A stretch of 64,000 bases of DNA from Thalassospira xiamenensis M-5 = DSM 17429 (GTDB taxonomy: Bacteria; Pseudomonadota; Alphaproteobacteria; Rhodospirillales; Thalassospiraceae): positions 4,410,001 through 4,474,000 of the forward strand of contig NZ_CP004388.1 of the NCBI RefSeq assembly GCF_000300235.2, written 5' to 3'. The position numbers and the translations under genes are program-made. Each line of letters starts with the position of its first letter. Position 1 is the first letter of the stretch. Below, piece by piece: positions 52,548 through 62,296 of the stretch. Under the pieces are notes generated by a model. The model was not told the DNA's origin and searched no databases. It worked only from the letters and a program-made list of their open reading frames with translations.

Positions 52548-53083
52548 GTGCTTCATCCCACCAGCCGGAAGTTGAAGACGGGATTGAAGTCGTTCCCCTG
52601 ACTGCGGCGTTTTGCAATGTTGCAAGTGCGCTTCATGCTGAAGGGTTCGAAGATCAGGATTGCTGGTCGGCGGATGAAATGATCGCACTGCTTGATGTGC
52701 CTGGGGCCTTCGGGTTTCTGGCCTTTGCACCGGGGAATGAGGCGGAAAACCGCCTTGATATCCCACTTGGTTTTATCCAGATGCAGGCAGTGCTGGACGA
52801 GGCGGAAATCAATACCATCGTTGTCGCAAAGGAAGCGCGTAAACGCGGCGTTGCCAGAAAACTGTTGTCTGCGACCTTTGATCGCTTGCGCGAAACCGGT
52901 GTCGGGCGGGTTTTACTGGAAGTGGCCGATGATAACGCACCGGCGATTGCGCTTTATCGTGATTGCGGCTTTGCCGAGATCGGGCGGCGCAAGAGATACT
53001 ATCGCCGGAAGTCCGGGCGTGAGGTCGATGCACTGGTTATGGAGCGTGATCTTGGTGCTTGTGTTTTGGGCTGGGGCGATTAA
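52544..53083 (+). CDS. rimI: Ribosomal-protein-alanine N-acetyltransferase (RimI type)
   Basis: 179 residues, GNAT fold, the usual partner of tsaB. RimI acetylates ribosomal protein S18. LDEAEINTIVVAKEARKRGVARKLLSATFDRLRETGVGRVLLEVADDNAPAIALYRDCGFAEIGRRKRYYRRKSGREVDALVMERDL contains the acetyl-CoA motif RKRGVARKLL and the RimI-type YRDCGF and RKRYY blocks. The N-terminal half (residues 1-70) has an extra acidic region. It is coupled to tsaB by an ATGA overlap. Confidence 0.9.
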   Translation: MSASSHQPEVEDGIEVVPLTAAFCNVASALHAEGFEDQDCWSADEMIALLDVPGAFGFLAFAPGNEAENRLDIPLGFIQMQAVLDEAEINTIVVAKEARKRGVARKLLSATFDRLRETGVGRVLLEVADDNAPAIALYRDCGFAEIGRRKRYYRRKSGREVDALVMERDLGACVLGWGD

Positions 53084-53186
53084 TGCAAGCTGGATGTATT
53101 CTATTTCGCTATATCCACATCAAATGTGTGGTTTTGACCGTCAAGCTGTTATAGTCTAGGCCTTGATGACGACGCGCGGGATTTGT

Positions 53187-53432
53187 TCAACCTTTTCGTA
53201 TCGTTAAACGGTATGTGTTCGGTGCGTCGGCAAGTTCGACAAGGTCAATGACGGTGTCGCCCATTTCGGTGACAGAACGCGGAACGTTTTTTAACGGTTC
53301 GCCAGCGCCTAGTGTTACTTCGAGAACCTGACCCTGTGTCATGGTTTCAAGTTTCAGTCGGGTGCGAACAAATGTCATCGGGCAGACATCCTTTGTGATG
53401 TCGATCTTATGATCGGGCGTGATGTCGTCCAT
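53187..53432 (-). CDS. TusA-family sulfurtransferase-like protein
   Basis: 81 residues. HKIDITKDVCPMTFVRTRLKLETMTQGQVLEVTLGAGEPLKNVPRSV is the two-layer TusA fold. The active motif is CPMT instead of the usual CPxP, a variant in which the Pro after the x is lost; the cysteine itself remains. TusA proteins carry persulfide sulfur for tRNA thiolation and other uses, but this subgroup has no defined role. It is divergent from fur. Confidence 0.85.
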   Translation of the reverse strand: MDDITPDHKIDITKDVCPMTFVRTRLKLETMTQGQVLEVTLGAGEPLKNVPRSVTEMGDTVIDLVELADAPNTYRLTIRKG

Positions 53433-53627
53433 ATGCTGTCTCCTGATTGGGCACCGGAAACGTGAAGTAGCGTTTCATCGGGCTGGAGGCAAGCTGGAGA
53501 GAACAAATTATCGCTATTTGTACCTTGCGATATGTGACAGTTTTCTCGATATTTAGCCCACATGAGAGCAAAAGCCTGGGAGCATCCTGGCTGGGGACAG
53601 GCGGAACCGGAAACGAGAAACAAGACT

Positions 53628-54050
53628 ATGCTTACAGAATCAACCATCGAGCAGAAGTGCATCGACGCGGGTTTGAAAATGACCGGCCAACGCCGGGTGA
53701 TTGCCCGGGTCCTGTCGGAATCAGAAGATCATCCCGATGTGGAGCTCGTTTATCGCCGGGCGACCGAAATTGACCCGAAGATTTCGATTGCAACCGTTTA
53801 TCGGACCGTTCGCCTGTTTGAAGAGGCGGATATTCTTGAAAAACACGATTTCGGTGATGGCCGTGCACGTTACGAGGAATTGACCGAGGAACACCACGAC
53901 CACCTGATTGATATGCGATCAGGTAACGTGATCGAGTTTTCGAACGAAAAAATCGAAAAGTTGCAGGAAGAGATCGCCAGAGAGCTTGGTTACAAGCTTG
54001 TCGGTCATCGACTGGAGCTTTACGGCGTTCCGATGAAGGACGAAAAGTAA
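53628..54050 (+). CDS. fur: Fur family transcriptional regulator
   Basis: 140 residues from ATG 53628. The winged HTH is LTESTIEQKCIDAGLKMTGQRRVIARVLSESEDHPDVELVYRRATEIDPKISIATVYRTVRLFEEADILEK, followed by the metal site EELTEEHHDHLIDMRSGNVIEFSNEKIEKLQEEIARELGY. The first zinc CxxC of E. coli Fur is replaced by DMRSG, as in alphaproteobacterial Fur/Mur proteins, so manganese sensing is possible. It is not Irr, since no heme-binding motif is present at the N-terminus. An upstream in-frame ATG at 53562 is less likely. A strong terminator follows. Confidence 0.92.
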   Translation: MLTESTIEQKCIDAGLKMTGQRRVIARVLSESEDHPDVELVYRRATEIDPKISIATVYRTVRLFEEADILEKHDFGDGRARYEELTEEHHDHLIDMRSGNVIEFSNEKIEKLQEEIARELGYKLVGHRLELYGVPMKDEK

Positions 54051-54092
54051 CCGATTTCTGACAATACGGTTGCGAAAATCGCAGATTTCAAG

Positions 54093-54122
54093 CCACCCGT
54101 TCATGCCGAGCGGGTGGTTTTT
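54093..54122 (+). terminator. Terminator after fur
   Basis: CCACCCG (54093-54099) pairs with CGGGTGG (54111-54117) over an 11-base loop, followed by five T. Confidence 0.92.
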
Positions 54123-54215
54123 CATATTCCTGTTACGCGTTCTTAACAAAGCCTTCACTCGCCCCTGACGCGAAACTTGCGCAAAATCTGCGCAGATGAA
54201 CGAAAGGGAGTTGCG

Positions 54216-55007
54216 ATGAGCGACGATCGACAGCAGCGGTTAGAGGTGCGCCTCGCCGAAACCGAGGATGAAATCCTCGCCAGTCAGAAACTTCGCTACA
54301 AGGTGTTCTATGAGGAACGCGGGGCAAAGCCCAGCGCGGAAATGGCTGCGGCCGAGCGCGACTTTGACAATTATGATCCTTTATGTGACCACCTGCTGGT
54401 AATCGATCACAATCGCGGTCAGGGACCAGACGGTGTTGTCGGAACCTATCGCCTGCTGCGTCAGTCGGTTGCAAATCAGCATGGCGGCTTTTACAGCGCT
54501 GATGAATACCACATCCAGTCAATGCTTGATGCGGCACAAGGCAGCGGCGAGATCATGGAACTTGGTCGTTCCTGCGTTGAAGAAGCCTATCGCACGATGC
54601 CGACCCTGCAACTTCTCTGGCAGGGAATTGCTGCCTATGTTTTCAAATACGATATCAAGCTGATGTTTGGCTGCGCATCTTTCCATGGCACCGATCCGGA
54701 TGCCTTTGGTGATGTTTTGACCTATCTGCATCACAATCATCTGGCACCCGAAGAAATGCGACCTCGCGCAGTCGAAGGCCGGTACGAGCCGATGGCGCGC
54801 ACGACGATTGATGCAATTGATGCACGACAGGCGCTTCGCGATCTGCCGCCATTGATCAAGGGCTATCTGCGATTGGGTGGTTTCGTCGGTGATGGTGCGG
54901 TGGTTGATCATCAGTTTAATACCACCGACATTTGCATCGTGTTACCGACGGAAAAGGTAACGGATCGTTACTACAAGCATTATGAGCGGACCGCGAGGGT
55001 ATCGTGA
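54216..55007 (+). CDS. olsB: Ornithine acyl-ACP N-acyltransferase OlsB family
   Basis: 263 residues from the ATG at 54216 (AAGGGAG upstream). OlsB makes lyso-ornithine lipid by adding a 3-hydroxyacyl chain to ornithine. LEVRLAETEDEILASQKLRYKVFYEERGAKPS is the GNAT-like opening shared by OlsB and hemolysin-type proteins; VVGTYRLLRQSVANQHGGFYSADEY, then MELGRSCVEEAYRTMPTLQLLWQGIAAYVFKYDIKLMFGCASFHG, follow. Paired with an overlapping PlsC-type acyltransferase, the usual olsB-olsA arrangement for ornithine lipid synthesis. It starts about 94 bases past the fur terminator. Confidence 0.9.
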   Translation: MSDDRQQRLEVRLAETEDEILASQKLRYKVFYEERGAKPSAEMAAAERDFDNYDPLCDHLLVIDHNRGQGPDGVVGTYRLLRQSVANQHGGFYSADEYHIQSMLDAAQGSGEIMELGRSCVEEAYRTMPTLQLLWQGIAAYVFKYDIKLMFGCASFHGTDPDAFGDVLTYLHHNHLAPEEMRPRAVEGRYEPMARTTIDAIDARQALRDLPPLIKGYLRLGGFVGDGAVVDHQFNTTDICIVLPTEKVTDRYYKHYERTARVS

Positions 55008-55906
55008 ACTGTTATGCGTGTGCAGCCATCCGGCTGTTGGCCTATGCCCTGCTGACTTTGATCCTGATCCCGGTTCAGGTGATGGCAATTGCATTTCGAC
55101 TGCGATTGGCCGATGATCTGCCGCGGTTTTATCATGCGCTTTGCCTGAAAATCCTTCATATCGAGCTTCGCGTTTCCGGGGTAGAGTTGATGGATGGGCC
55201 GGGTATTATTGTGGCCAACCACGCATCCTATCTCGATATTCCGGTGCTGGGGGCCTTGGTTCGCGGCAGTTTCATTGCCAAGACCGAGGTCGCCAGCTGG
55301 CCGATCTTCGGAACGCTTGCCAAGTTGCAGCGATCCACCTTTGTCGAACGTCGCCCAGTCCGCGCTCGCGAGCAGAATGATCAGATTTCCCGGCGTCTTG
55401 CTGATGGGCACAAACTGATCCTGTTCCCGGAAGGCACCAGCAACGACGGCAACCGTGTGCTGCCGTTCAAGTCGACTTTGTTCGGTGTTGCCGAACGCAC
55501 CCTGCCCGATGGATCGCAGGTAAAAGTCCAGCCGGTTTCGATTGCGGCTACCCGTCTTGATGGAGCACCGATCGGACGCGATCTGAGAGCTTTCTATTCC
55601 TGGTATGGCGATATGGACTTGGCGCCGCATTTGTGGCAGTTTCTGGCTCTTGGCAAAGTAACGGTTGAGCTGGTTGTTCACCCGCCTGTGACCTTGGCCG
55701 ATGCCGGGTCGCGCAAGGAACTTTCCCGGATGTGTGAAACAGCTGTTGCGCGTGGACATCATGCAGCACTGACCGGCATGCATCAGGGGGTTCCGGTTCC
55801 GCTGATTGATAATGGACGTACCGGTGACCTGATTGGCTTTTCGCCGCTGGCCATTGTTTCCGAAGATTTTCGTCTGTTCGGACCGGATCGTCAGTTCGGC
55901 TCCTGA
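55004..55906 (+). CDS. olsA: Lyso-ornithine lipid/1-acylglycerol-3-phosphate acyltransferase (PlsC fold)
   Basis: 300 residues. The PlsC motifs are NHASYLDIPVLGAL (HX4D near residue 71), FVERRPVRAREQN, LFPEGTSNDGNRVLPF (block III) and VSIAATRLDGAPIG. One N-terminal hydrophobic segment (AIRLLAYALLTLILIPVQVMAIAF) anchors it in the membrane. Its GTG overlaps the olsB stop, so it is coupled and most likely completes ornithine lipid (OlsA); PlsC activity on glycerophospholipids is the alternative. Confidence 0.88.
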   Translation: MNCYACAAIRLLAYALLTLILIPVQVMAIAFRLRLADDLPRFYHALCLKILHIELRVSGVELMDGPGIIVANHASYLDIPVLGALVRGSFIAKTEVASWPIFGTLAKLQRSTFVERRPVRAREQNDQISRRLADGHKLILFPEGTSNDGNRVLPFKSTLFGVAERTLPDGSQVKVQPVSIAATRLDGAPIGRDLRAFYSWYGDMDLAPHLWQFLALGKVTVELVVHPPVTLADAGSRKELSRMCETAVARGHHAALTGMHQGVPVPLIDNGRTGDLIGFSPLAIVSEDFRLFGPDRQFGS

Positions 55907-56044
55907 CCGTTTTGCCGTATGATCCGATTGCGTGAATTGGGTTTCATGTAACCGGAATTTCAGATATCGAAGATGTCCGGTCTGCGGTGTGAGCTTTCAC
56001 ACCGCTTTTCGGCGTATTCGAGAAAGCAAAAAACGGATCCAGAA

Positions 56045-57436
56045 GTGAGTGTGACGAAAAAGCTTTTTGTAAAAACCTATGGCTGTCAGATGAATGTTTA
56101 TGACAGCCAGCGCATGCAGGACGTATTGGCGCCGCTGGGTTACCAGCCGGTCGACGATGCCGCAGGTGCCGATATGGTTATCCTCAATACTTGCCACATC
56201 CGCGAAAAAGCTGCTGAGAAGGTCTTTTCCGATCTTGGCCGTATTCGTAAACACAAAAAAGCCAAGGAAGCCAATGGCACGGACAAGATGATTGTCGCTG
56301 TTGCCGGTTGTGTTGCGCAGGCCGAAGGTGCGGAATTGATGCGTCGCGAACCGATGGTCGATATGGTGTTCGGGCCGCAGACCTATCATCGTTTGCCGGA
56401 AATGGTAGCGCGCGCCAATCGCGCAGTCGGGCGTGATCGCATCATTGATACCGATTTCCCGGCCGAGGAAAAGTTTGACCACCTGCCACAACAGGTTTCA
56501 AGACAGGGTTATTCGGCCTTTCTGGCGATTCAGGAAGGTTGCGATAAATTCTGTACCTTCTGTGTTGTGCCTTATACCCGTGGTGCCGAATATTCCCGAC
56601 CGGGCATGGATATCATCAATGAAGCCCGCCAGCTCGTTGAAAAGGGCACCCGTGAAATCACTTTGTTGGGTCAGAACGTCAATGCGTATCACGGCGACGG
56701 CCCAAATGGCGGCGAATGGACGCTTGGTCGTCTGTTACGCGAATTGTCCGAGATTGATGGACTTGATCGCATTCGTTACACAACCTCGCACCCGCGCGAT
56801 GTTGATGATGACCTGATTGCAGCCCATCGTGACCTTCCCAAACTGATGCCGTTTTTGCATCTTCCCATTCAGGCAGGATCGGATCGTGTGTTGCAGGCGA
56901 TGAACCGCAAGCATGATGGCGCATCTTATCGCGAAATCGTTACAAAACTCAAAGATGCCTGCCCTGATCTTGCGCTGTCGTCTGATTTTATCGTGGGTTT
57001 TCCCGGCGAATCCGACAAGGATTTCGAAGACACGATGCAAATGGTGCGCGATATCACCTTCATTCAGGCTTTCAGCTTTAAATACAGCCCGCGCCCCGGC
57101 ACTCCGGCATCGGCCATGGAACTGCAGGTTCCCGAGCCGGTAAAGACCGAACGGATCATGCGTATTCAGGCGCTTCTCGCCGAGCAGCAGCTTGAATTCA
57201 ACCGAAACTGTCTTGGTCGGGAAATGGATGTCCTGCTGGAACGCCACGGCAAACTTGAAGGACAACTTGTCGGAAAAAGCCCTTATATGCAGCCGGTTCA
57301 TGTCAGCGGTTTGCCAGAATCCGCATTGGGACAGATCGTAAGGTTGAAAATCACCGAAGCACTGCCTAATTCCCTTGGCGGTGAACTGGTCGATGCCCCG
57401 GTTCAAAACCGGGATTCTGAAAGGAAAATTGCGTGA
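56045..57436 (+). CDS. miaB: tRNA-2-methylthio-N6-dimethylallyladenosine synthase MiaB
   Basis: 463 residues from the GTG at 56045 (56051 is an equal alternative). MiaB adds the 2-methylthio group to i6A37 in tRNA. The N-terminal UPF0004 domain has three Fe-S Cys in [22 protein letters not shown] and VAGCVAQ. The radical SAM CX3CX2C is [17 protein letters not shown] near residue 165, and a C-terminal TRAM domain follows (residues about 385-450). The stop overlaps phoH as GTGA. It begins a tight operon with phoH, ybeY, corC and lnt. Frame open upstream to 55973 is not family-like. Confidence 0.96.
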   Translation: MSVTKKLFVKTYGCQMNVYDSQRMQDVLAPLGYQPVDDAAGADMVILNTCHIREKAAEKVFSDLGRIRKHKKAKEANGTDKMIVAVAGCVAQAEGAELMRREPMVDMVFGPQTYHRLPEMVARANRAVGRDRIIDTDFPAEEKFDHLPQQVSRQGYSAFLAIQEGCDKFCTFCVVPYTRGAEYSRPGMDIINEARQLVEKGTREITLLGQNVNAYHGDGPNGGEWTLGRLLRELSEIDGLDRIRYTTSHPRDVDDDLIAAHRDLPKLMPFLHLPIQAGSDRVLQAMNRKHDGASYREIVTKLKDACPDLALSSDFIVGFPGESDKDFEDTMQMVRDITFIQAFSFKYSPRPGTPASAMELQVPEPVKTERIMRIQALLAEQQLEFNRNCLGREMDVLLERHGKLEGQLVGKSPYMQPVHVSGLPESALGQIVRLKITEALPNSLGGELVDAPVQNRDSERKIA

Positions 57437-58527
57437 CTGCCACTTCAGCCAAGGCAAAAAACACGGCAAAAGCCAAGTCTTCGACCAAAGACACCGACCA
57501 GATCGAATTTGCAGATAATGCACTTGCCCAGCTTTTATATGGGCCGCAGGCCGAAAACCTGACCCGCCTTTCCGAAGGTACCGGGGTTCAGGTTTCCAGT
57601 CGTGGATCGGTTGTGACCCTTGCCGGGCAAGGTCCCAAAGTAGCCCAGGCCAAAAAGGTTCTTGGTCAGCTTTATGCGCGCTTGCGCGACAAGGAAATAG
57701 ATCATGTCGATGTCGAAACGGTTGATGGTGCCATCCGTTTGTCCGAACCCGACGAAGCTGACCCCTGGACCGGGCAGACCAAAGATATGTTTGGCGGGTC
57801 GCGTCTGACCATCCAGACCAAAAAACGCCGGATTTCGCCGAGATCCAAACGCCAGAAGGATTATGTCGAGGCCATGCTTGATCACGAGCTGGTCTTTGGC
57901 ATTGGTCCGGCCGGAACCGGCAAGACCTATCTGGCGGTCGCCATGGCGGTCCAATCGCTTATTCAGGGTCAGGTTGATCGTATAGTCTTGTCACGTCCTG
58001 CGGTCGAGGCCGGCGAACGGCTTGGTTTCCTGCCGGGTGATCTGAAGGACAAGGTCGATCCGTATCTGCGTCCGCTTTATGATGCGCTGCATGACACCTT
58101 GCCTGGCGACGTCGTGATCAAGCGAATGGAAAGTGGCGAGATCGAAGTTGCCCCGCTTGCTTTTATGCGTGGCCGTACTTTGGCCCATGCCTTTGTCATT
58201 CTGGACGAAGCACAGAATACGACAGCCATGCAGATGAAAATGTTCCTGACCCGTCTCGGCGAAGGATCGCGGATGGTGGTGACGGGTGACCTGACTCAGG
58301 TCGATTTGCCCGATGGCACCAAATCGGGTCTGCGGGATGCGCTTGAAACCATCGCGGATGTCAAAGGTGTCGCGACGATCAAGTTTGATCAGCGCGACGT
58401 TGTTCGCCATGCGCTTGTCACCAAGATTGTTCAGGCTTATGACGCGGCAGATGCATTGCGGGACAGACTGAAAAAAGGCTATCGCGGAATCAAGGACGAG
58501 GGTCAGGGCGATGACAGCACCGCTTGA
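57433..58527 (+). CDS. phoH: PhoH family protein (PhoH-like ATPase)
   Basis: 364 residues. A Lys/Ser/Thr-rich N-terminus and a KH-like region (residues 25-90) lead to the PhoH ATPase: [35 protein letters not shown] (Walker A near residue 160), [35 protein letters not shown], and [43 protein letters not shown] (Walker B). Its role with YbeY in ribosome-RNA quality control is inferred from this conserved linkage. GTG start overlapping the miaB stop. Confidence 0.96.
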   Translation: MTATSAKAKNTAKAKSSTKDTDQIEFADNALAQLLYGPQAENLTRLSEGTGVQVSSRGSVVTLAGQGPKVAQAKKVLGQLYARLRDKEIDHVDVETVDGAIRLSEPDEADPWTGQTKDMFGGSRLTIQTKKRRISPRSKRQKDYVEAMLDHELVFGIGPAGTGKTYLAVAMAVQSLIQGQVDRIVLSRPAVEAGERLGFLPGDLKDKVDPYLRPLYDALHDTLPGDVVIKRMESGEIEVAPLAFMRGRTLAHAFVILDEAQNTTAMQMKMFLTRLGEGSRMVVTGDLTQVDLPDGTKSGLRDALETIADVKGVATIKFDQRDVVRHALVTKIVQAYDAADALRDRLKKGYRGIKDEGQGDDSTA

Positions 58528-59113
58528 TCTGGACCTTGATGTTGAAGCGGGTAATTGGACCAAGGCCGACATTGATGCGATTGAAAATGCTGTGCGTGCC
58601 GCCCTTGATGGCGCTGTGCGTGACGGTGCGCTTTGGGAAGAAGATGCGGCTCCAGCCGATGGCACACCCGACCAAGGAGATGGTGCATCGCTTTTAAGTA
58701 TTGCGCCGGTGGTTGAGGTCGGTGTTCGGTTATCCGATGATGCGTCTGTCCGGATATTGAACCGTGATTATCGCGGCAAGGATAGTCCGACCAACGTTTT
58801 ATCGTTCGCAGCCCTCGAAAGTGCGGATGATACAGCAGCTTTCATGATGTCATCCGATATGCCCCTGATGCTGGGTGATATCGTCATTGCACGTGAAACA
58901 TGCGAACGTGAAGCCGTTGAACAGAACAAGACGCTGATAAATCATCTTGTTCATCTGACTGTACATGGCACGCTGCATCTTGTCGGCTATGATCATATGG
59001 TTGATGATGAAGCCGAAGAGATGGAAGAACTTGAACGGCAAATTCTTGCCGCACTGGGGATCGATGATCCCTATGAACCGATTGAAGATCAAGATATCGA
59101 AACAGGACAATGA
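58511..59113 (+). CDS. ybeY: Endoribonuclease YbeY (rRNA maturation factor)
   Basis: 200 residues. YbeY is a metal-dependent RNase for 16S rRNA 3' maturation and ribosome quality control. VRLSDDASVRILNRDYRGKDSPTNVLSF and the zinc motif HLTVHGTLHLVGYDH (HX3HX5H) are present. The N-terminal 60 residues ([19 protein letters not shown]) include an alpha-specific extension with the insertion EEDAAPADGTPDQGDG. It overlaps phoH by 17 bases and corC by four. Confidence 0.96.
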   Translation: MTAPLDLDLDVEAGNWTKADIDAIENAVRAALDGAVRDGALWEEDAAPADGTPDQGDGASLLSIAPVVEVGVRLSDDASVRILNRDYRGKDSPTNVLSFAALESADDTAAFMMSSDMPLMLGDIVIARETCEREAVEQNKTLINHLVHLTVHGTLHLVGYDHMVDDEAEEMEELERQILAALGIDDPYEPIEDQDIETGQ

Positions 59114-60090
59114 ACGAGAATAGTCAGCGCGACGACGACCACGAGAGTACGAGCCCTCGCCAGGGCGGGGAGAATGGTCAGGATTCCGATAACGGATCCT
59201 TGTGGGGAAATGTCGCATCGGCATTAGGCCTTAAGCGCGGCAAGCCAAGGAATGGCGAGGCATCGCTTTCAGACACACTTGAAGAACTTGCCGAGCGTAG
59301 TGAAGAAGATGACGAGCCCGTCTCGCTTCACGAACGGTCACTTTTTGAAAATATCATCGCACTCCGCGATATGACGGCTGAGGATGTCATGATCCCGCGG
59401 GCCGATATCGTTGCGGTCGAAAAAAGCATCACGCTTGACGAGCTTGTTGACGTGATGGTGAAAAAAGCTCATTCACGCCTACCGGTTTATGGCGAGTCCC
59501 TCGATGAAATTGCCGGTATGGTTCATATCAAGGATGTGCTGGGCTGTGTTGCTGCCGGCAAGGAATTCAAGCTGCAATCCCTTTTGCGTCGGGTGTTGTT
59601 CGTATCGCCCGCCATTCGGGTGCTTGATCTTCTGTCCGAAATGCGTTTGTCGCGAACGCATATGGCATTGGTCGTCGACGAGTTTGGCGGCATTGACGGG
59701 CTGATCACGATCGAGGATCTGGTCGAGGAAATCGTCGGCGAGATTGATGACGAACATGACATTGATCAGACACCGAAACTGATCCGGCTTTCCGATGGCT
59801 GTTATATCGCCGATGCCCGCTACGAGGTCGAAGACCTTGAGGAAAAGCTGGGCTTCGGCCTGTTGGATGAAGACGAGGACGAAGATATCGATACATTGGG
59901 CGGGCTGGTCTTCTCGCTTGCGGGGCGTGTGCCTGCGCGTGGGGAACTGATCGAACATCCGTCCGGTATCCAGTTCGAAGTCCTTGATGCCGACCCGCGC
60001 CGAATTCGGCGTTTGCGTATTCATCTGGTCCGGACCGAACCGGCCGAGATTAGTGACGAAAGTTCCAAACAGGGATCATCGAATGATTGA
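59110..60090 (+). CDS. corC: CorC/TlyC (hemolysin-related) CBS-domain protein
   Basis: 326 residues. A disordered acidic N-terminus (residues 1-75) is followed by two CBS repeats (VMIPRADIVAVEKSITLDELVDVMVKKAHSRLPVYGESLDEIAGMVHIKDVL, then FVSPAIRVLDLLSEMRLSRTHMALVVDEFGGIDGLITIEDLVEEIVGEIDDEHD) and the C-terminal CorC_HlyC domain from about residue 225. No membrane domain is present, so this is the soluble CorC form linked to magnesium/cobalt efflux and ribosome-related operons. It overlaps ybeY and lnt. Confidence 0.94.
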   Translation: MNENSQRDDDHESTSPRQGGENGQDSDNGSLWGNVASALGLKRGKPRNGEASLSDTLEELAERSEEDDEPVSLHERSLFENIIALRDMTAEDVMIPRADIVAVEKSITLDELVDVMVKKAHSRLPVYGESLDEIAGMVHIKDVLGCVAAGKEFKLQSLLRRVLFVSPAIRVLDLLSEMRLSRTHMALVVDEFGGIDGLITIEDLVEEIVGEIDDEHDIDQTPKLIRLSDGCYIADARYEVEDLEEKLGFGLLDEDEDEDIDTLGGLVFSLAGRVPARGELIEHPSGIQFEVLDADPRRIRRLRIHLVRTEPAEISDESSKQGSSND

Positions 60091-61663
60091 CAGACTAGCG
60101 GCGCGCCTCGCCAACCTTTCGGGTTGGCGCAGGCGCTTCCTGTGGTTGGTGTCTGGGGCGGTTGCGGTTTTGGCGTTACCGCCTTTCTTCTTTTTGCCGG
60201 CCTTGCCAGTGGCTTTTGCCATACTGCTCTGGTCGCTTGAGGGGGTTAAGTGCAACAAGGGGGCGCTGTCCGCCGGTTGGTGGTTTGGTGCCGGGCATTT
60301 TGCCGCTGGGTTCTATTGGATCAGTCATGCGTTTCTGGTTCAGCCGGAAATCTATGGATGGATGATTCCATTTGCTCTTTTGGGGCTAGGCGGCGGGCTG
60401 GCAATTTTCCCGATGGTCGCCGTTTGGGCAAGCTGGCGGTTGACGCGGCAAATCATTGGTCGTGCCATAATGCTGGCAACTCTTTGGGCTGTGGCGGAAT
60501 TCCTGCGGGGCCATGTATTGACCGGATTTCCGTGGAATTTGCTGGCGCATGTCTGGGCTTTTGATCCAGCACCAATGCAGTTTGCCTCGATTGTCGGTGT
60601 TTACGGTCTATCCGTATTCACGGCTTTGTTTGCGACCCTGCCGGCAACGTTTATTGCCGGGCGCGTGGGCAGAATAAGTGCCATTGCCGGCATTATGATT
60701 GCGGTTCTGCTGTGGGGCGGTGGTGCCATTCGTTTGTCGCTGGTTGGTCCCGCGACAGCCGACGCAACGGTTTCTGACTATCTGCCCGTCATTCAGGTTG
60801 TTCAACCCAATATTCCCCAACGTGAAAAGTGGATTCCCGAACTTCAGGATCAGCATTTCGCAAAATTGCTGCGATTGTCGCGTCGCCCGGTTGATATGGC
60901 ACCAGATCGAAAACGTATCGTGATTTGGCCAGAAACGGCTGCAACATTCTTTGTGGAAGCCCAACCTGTTCGTAGGTTGCAAATGGCATCGGTTCTTGGA
61001 CCTGATGATATCCTGATTACCGGGGCACCTAGGACCTATCCGCGGGATACGAATGAATTCAAGGTTTGGAACGCCGTTCAGGTTCTTGACAGCAACGGGG
61101 AAATTGTTGCGAGTTTTGACAAGTTTCATCTTGTGCCATTTGGCGAATATGTACCTCTCAGAGAATGGATTCCGATCCCTAAGCTGACTGCTGGCCGCAC
61201 AGATTTTTCATTTGGTGAAGGGCCACAGACCCTTGAAGTGGCCGGGATGCCAAGCTTCTCGCCGTTGATATGCTACGAGGTCATTTTCCCGGGCGCTGTT
61301 ATTGACGATGCAAATCAGCCTGACTGGCTGCTCAATGTTACCAATGACGGGTGGTTTGGCAAAAGTGCTGGTCCGTATCAGCATCTGGCAGCCGCACGGT
61401 TCCGCAGCATCGAAGAAGGCCGACCGCTGGTGCGCGCGGCCTATACCGGCGTATCGGGAATGTATGACGCCTATGGTCGGGAACTGGCAAAACTCCCCTT
61501 AAGAACAGAGGAGATCATGGTTCACCCCCTTTCGGGGGTGTATAACCATACCACAGTATATTATTTGTGGCGCGATATTCTATTTTACGGTATTGTAACC
61601 TTTCTAGCCGTTCTCGTTTTGGGATATAGTAGGTTATTCAAATCCCTTAAAGCGGCTGTGTGA
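60083..61663 (+). CDS. lnt: Apolipoprotein N-acyltransferase Lnt
   Basis: 526 residues from the ATG at 60083. Lnt puts the third acyl chain on lipoproteins in the inner membrane. About seven membrane segments cover residues 20-220 (VSGAVAVLALPPFFFLPALPVAFAILLW first; FLRGHVLTGFPWNLLAHVWAFDP is a family signature). The nitrilase domain has Glu in IVIWPETAATFF near residue 285, Lys in FDKFHLVPFGEYVP near 350 and Cys in FSPLICYEVIFPG near 395. A final membrane helix (FYGIVTFLAVLVLGY) closes it. It overlaps the corC stop by eight bases. It matters with lolA for lipoprotein maturation. Confidence 0.96.
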   Translation: MIDRLAARLANLSGWRRRFLWLVSGAVAVLALPPFFFLPALPVAFAILLWSLEGVKCNKGALSAGWWFGAGHFAAGFYWISHAFLVQPEIYGWMIPFALLGLGGGLAIFPMVAVWASWRLTRQIIGRAIMLATLWAVAEFLRGHVLTGFPWNLLAHVWAFDPAPMQFASIVGVYGLSVFTALFATLPATFIAGRVGRISAIAGIMIAVLLWGGGAIRLSLVGPATADATVSDYLPVIQVVQPNIPQREKWIPELQDQHFAKLLRLSRRPVDMAPDRKRIVIWPETAATFFVEAQPVRRLQMASVLGPDDILITGAPRTYPRDTNEFKVWNAVQVLDSNGEIVASFDKFHLVPFGEYVPLREWIPIPKLTAGRTDFSFGEGPQTLEVAGMPSFSPLICYEVIFPGAVIDDANQPDWLLNVTNDGWFGKSAGPYQHLAAARFRSIEEGRPLVRAAYTGVSGMYDAYGRELAKLPLRTEEIMVHPLSGVYNHTTVYYLWRDILFYGIVTFLAVLVLGYSRLFKSLKAAV

Positions 61664-61739
61664 AGCACCGAACCGCTCCCTGATTGTCCCACCAAAAAAT
61701 AAGAGCGGGTAGGTCGGAGTGAGAGAAGGACAACACAAA

Positions 61740-62234
61740 ATGTCGCCTAAGGATGAAAACACGATGGTCAAGAATACCCGTGGTAGAGGTCGGGGCCGGA
61801 CCGCAAATGGCAAGCCGAATCCCGTCGACATTCATGTCGGTGCACGTGTTCGGTTGCGCAGAACCCTTCTTGGTATGAGCCAGGAAAAACTGGGTGAGGC
61901 CATTGGGCTGACATTCCAGCAGGTCCAGAAATACGAACGCGGTGCAAACCGTGTCGGGGCTTCGCGCCTTTATGATTTGTCGCGCGTTCTGGAAGTACCG
62001 GTTTCATTCTTCTTTGATGATATGCCTGACGAGATTTCGACGAAATCCGTGCATGAGCGTCGCGAAATGTCGGAAAGCCCGGATCCGTTCGATAATGATC
62101 CGATGAACCGCCGTGAAACCCTTGAACTGGTACGTGCATATTATCGGATCACCGATCCGACCCAGCGCAAGCGTGTTTTCGAGTTGGTTAAATCGATGGG
62201 CATTCTTGTTGCCGATAACGAAAATGCGAAATAG
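61740..62234 (+). CDS. XRE family transcriptional regulator
   Basis: 164 residues from the ATG at 61740 (AAGGA upstream). A basic N-terminus (MVKNTRGRGRGRTANGK from the internal ATG at 61764) leads to the helix-turn-helix VDIHVGARVRLRRTLLGMSQEKLGEAIGLTFQQVQKYERGANRVGASRLYDLSRVLEVPVSFFF. The C-terminal half (residues 100-160) has RRETLELVRAYYRITDPTQRKRVFELVKSM. This type sits between lnt and metK in many alphaproteobacteria, by my recollection. A terminator closes the gene. Confidence 0.88.
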   Translation: MSPKDENTMVKNTRGRGRGRTANGKPNPVDIHVGARVRLRRTLLGMSQEKLGEAIGLTFQQVQKYERGANRVGASRLYDLSRVLEVPVSFFFDDMPDEISTKSVHERREMSESPDPFDNDPMNRRETLELVRAYYRITDPTQRKRVFELVKSMGILVADNENAK

Positions 62235-62257
62235 AAGACACCCGAAATTATGATTTC

Positions 62258-62296
62258 AAAAAGCGCATTTGCCAGAAAGTTGCAGATGCGTTTTTT
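62258..62296 (+). terminator. Terminator after the XRE gene
   Basis: AAAAAGCGCAT-type left arm (from 62258) pairs with ATGCGTTTTTT (ending 62296), with TTGC/GCA pairing in between and a 9-base loop. A run of six T ends it. Confidence 0.8.

Noticed and set aside
53628..54050. Fur-family protein as Irr (heme-dependent regulator)
   Set aside because: Length, N-terminus and the lack of a heme-binding motif fit Fur/Mur better than Irr.
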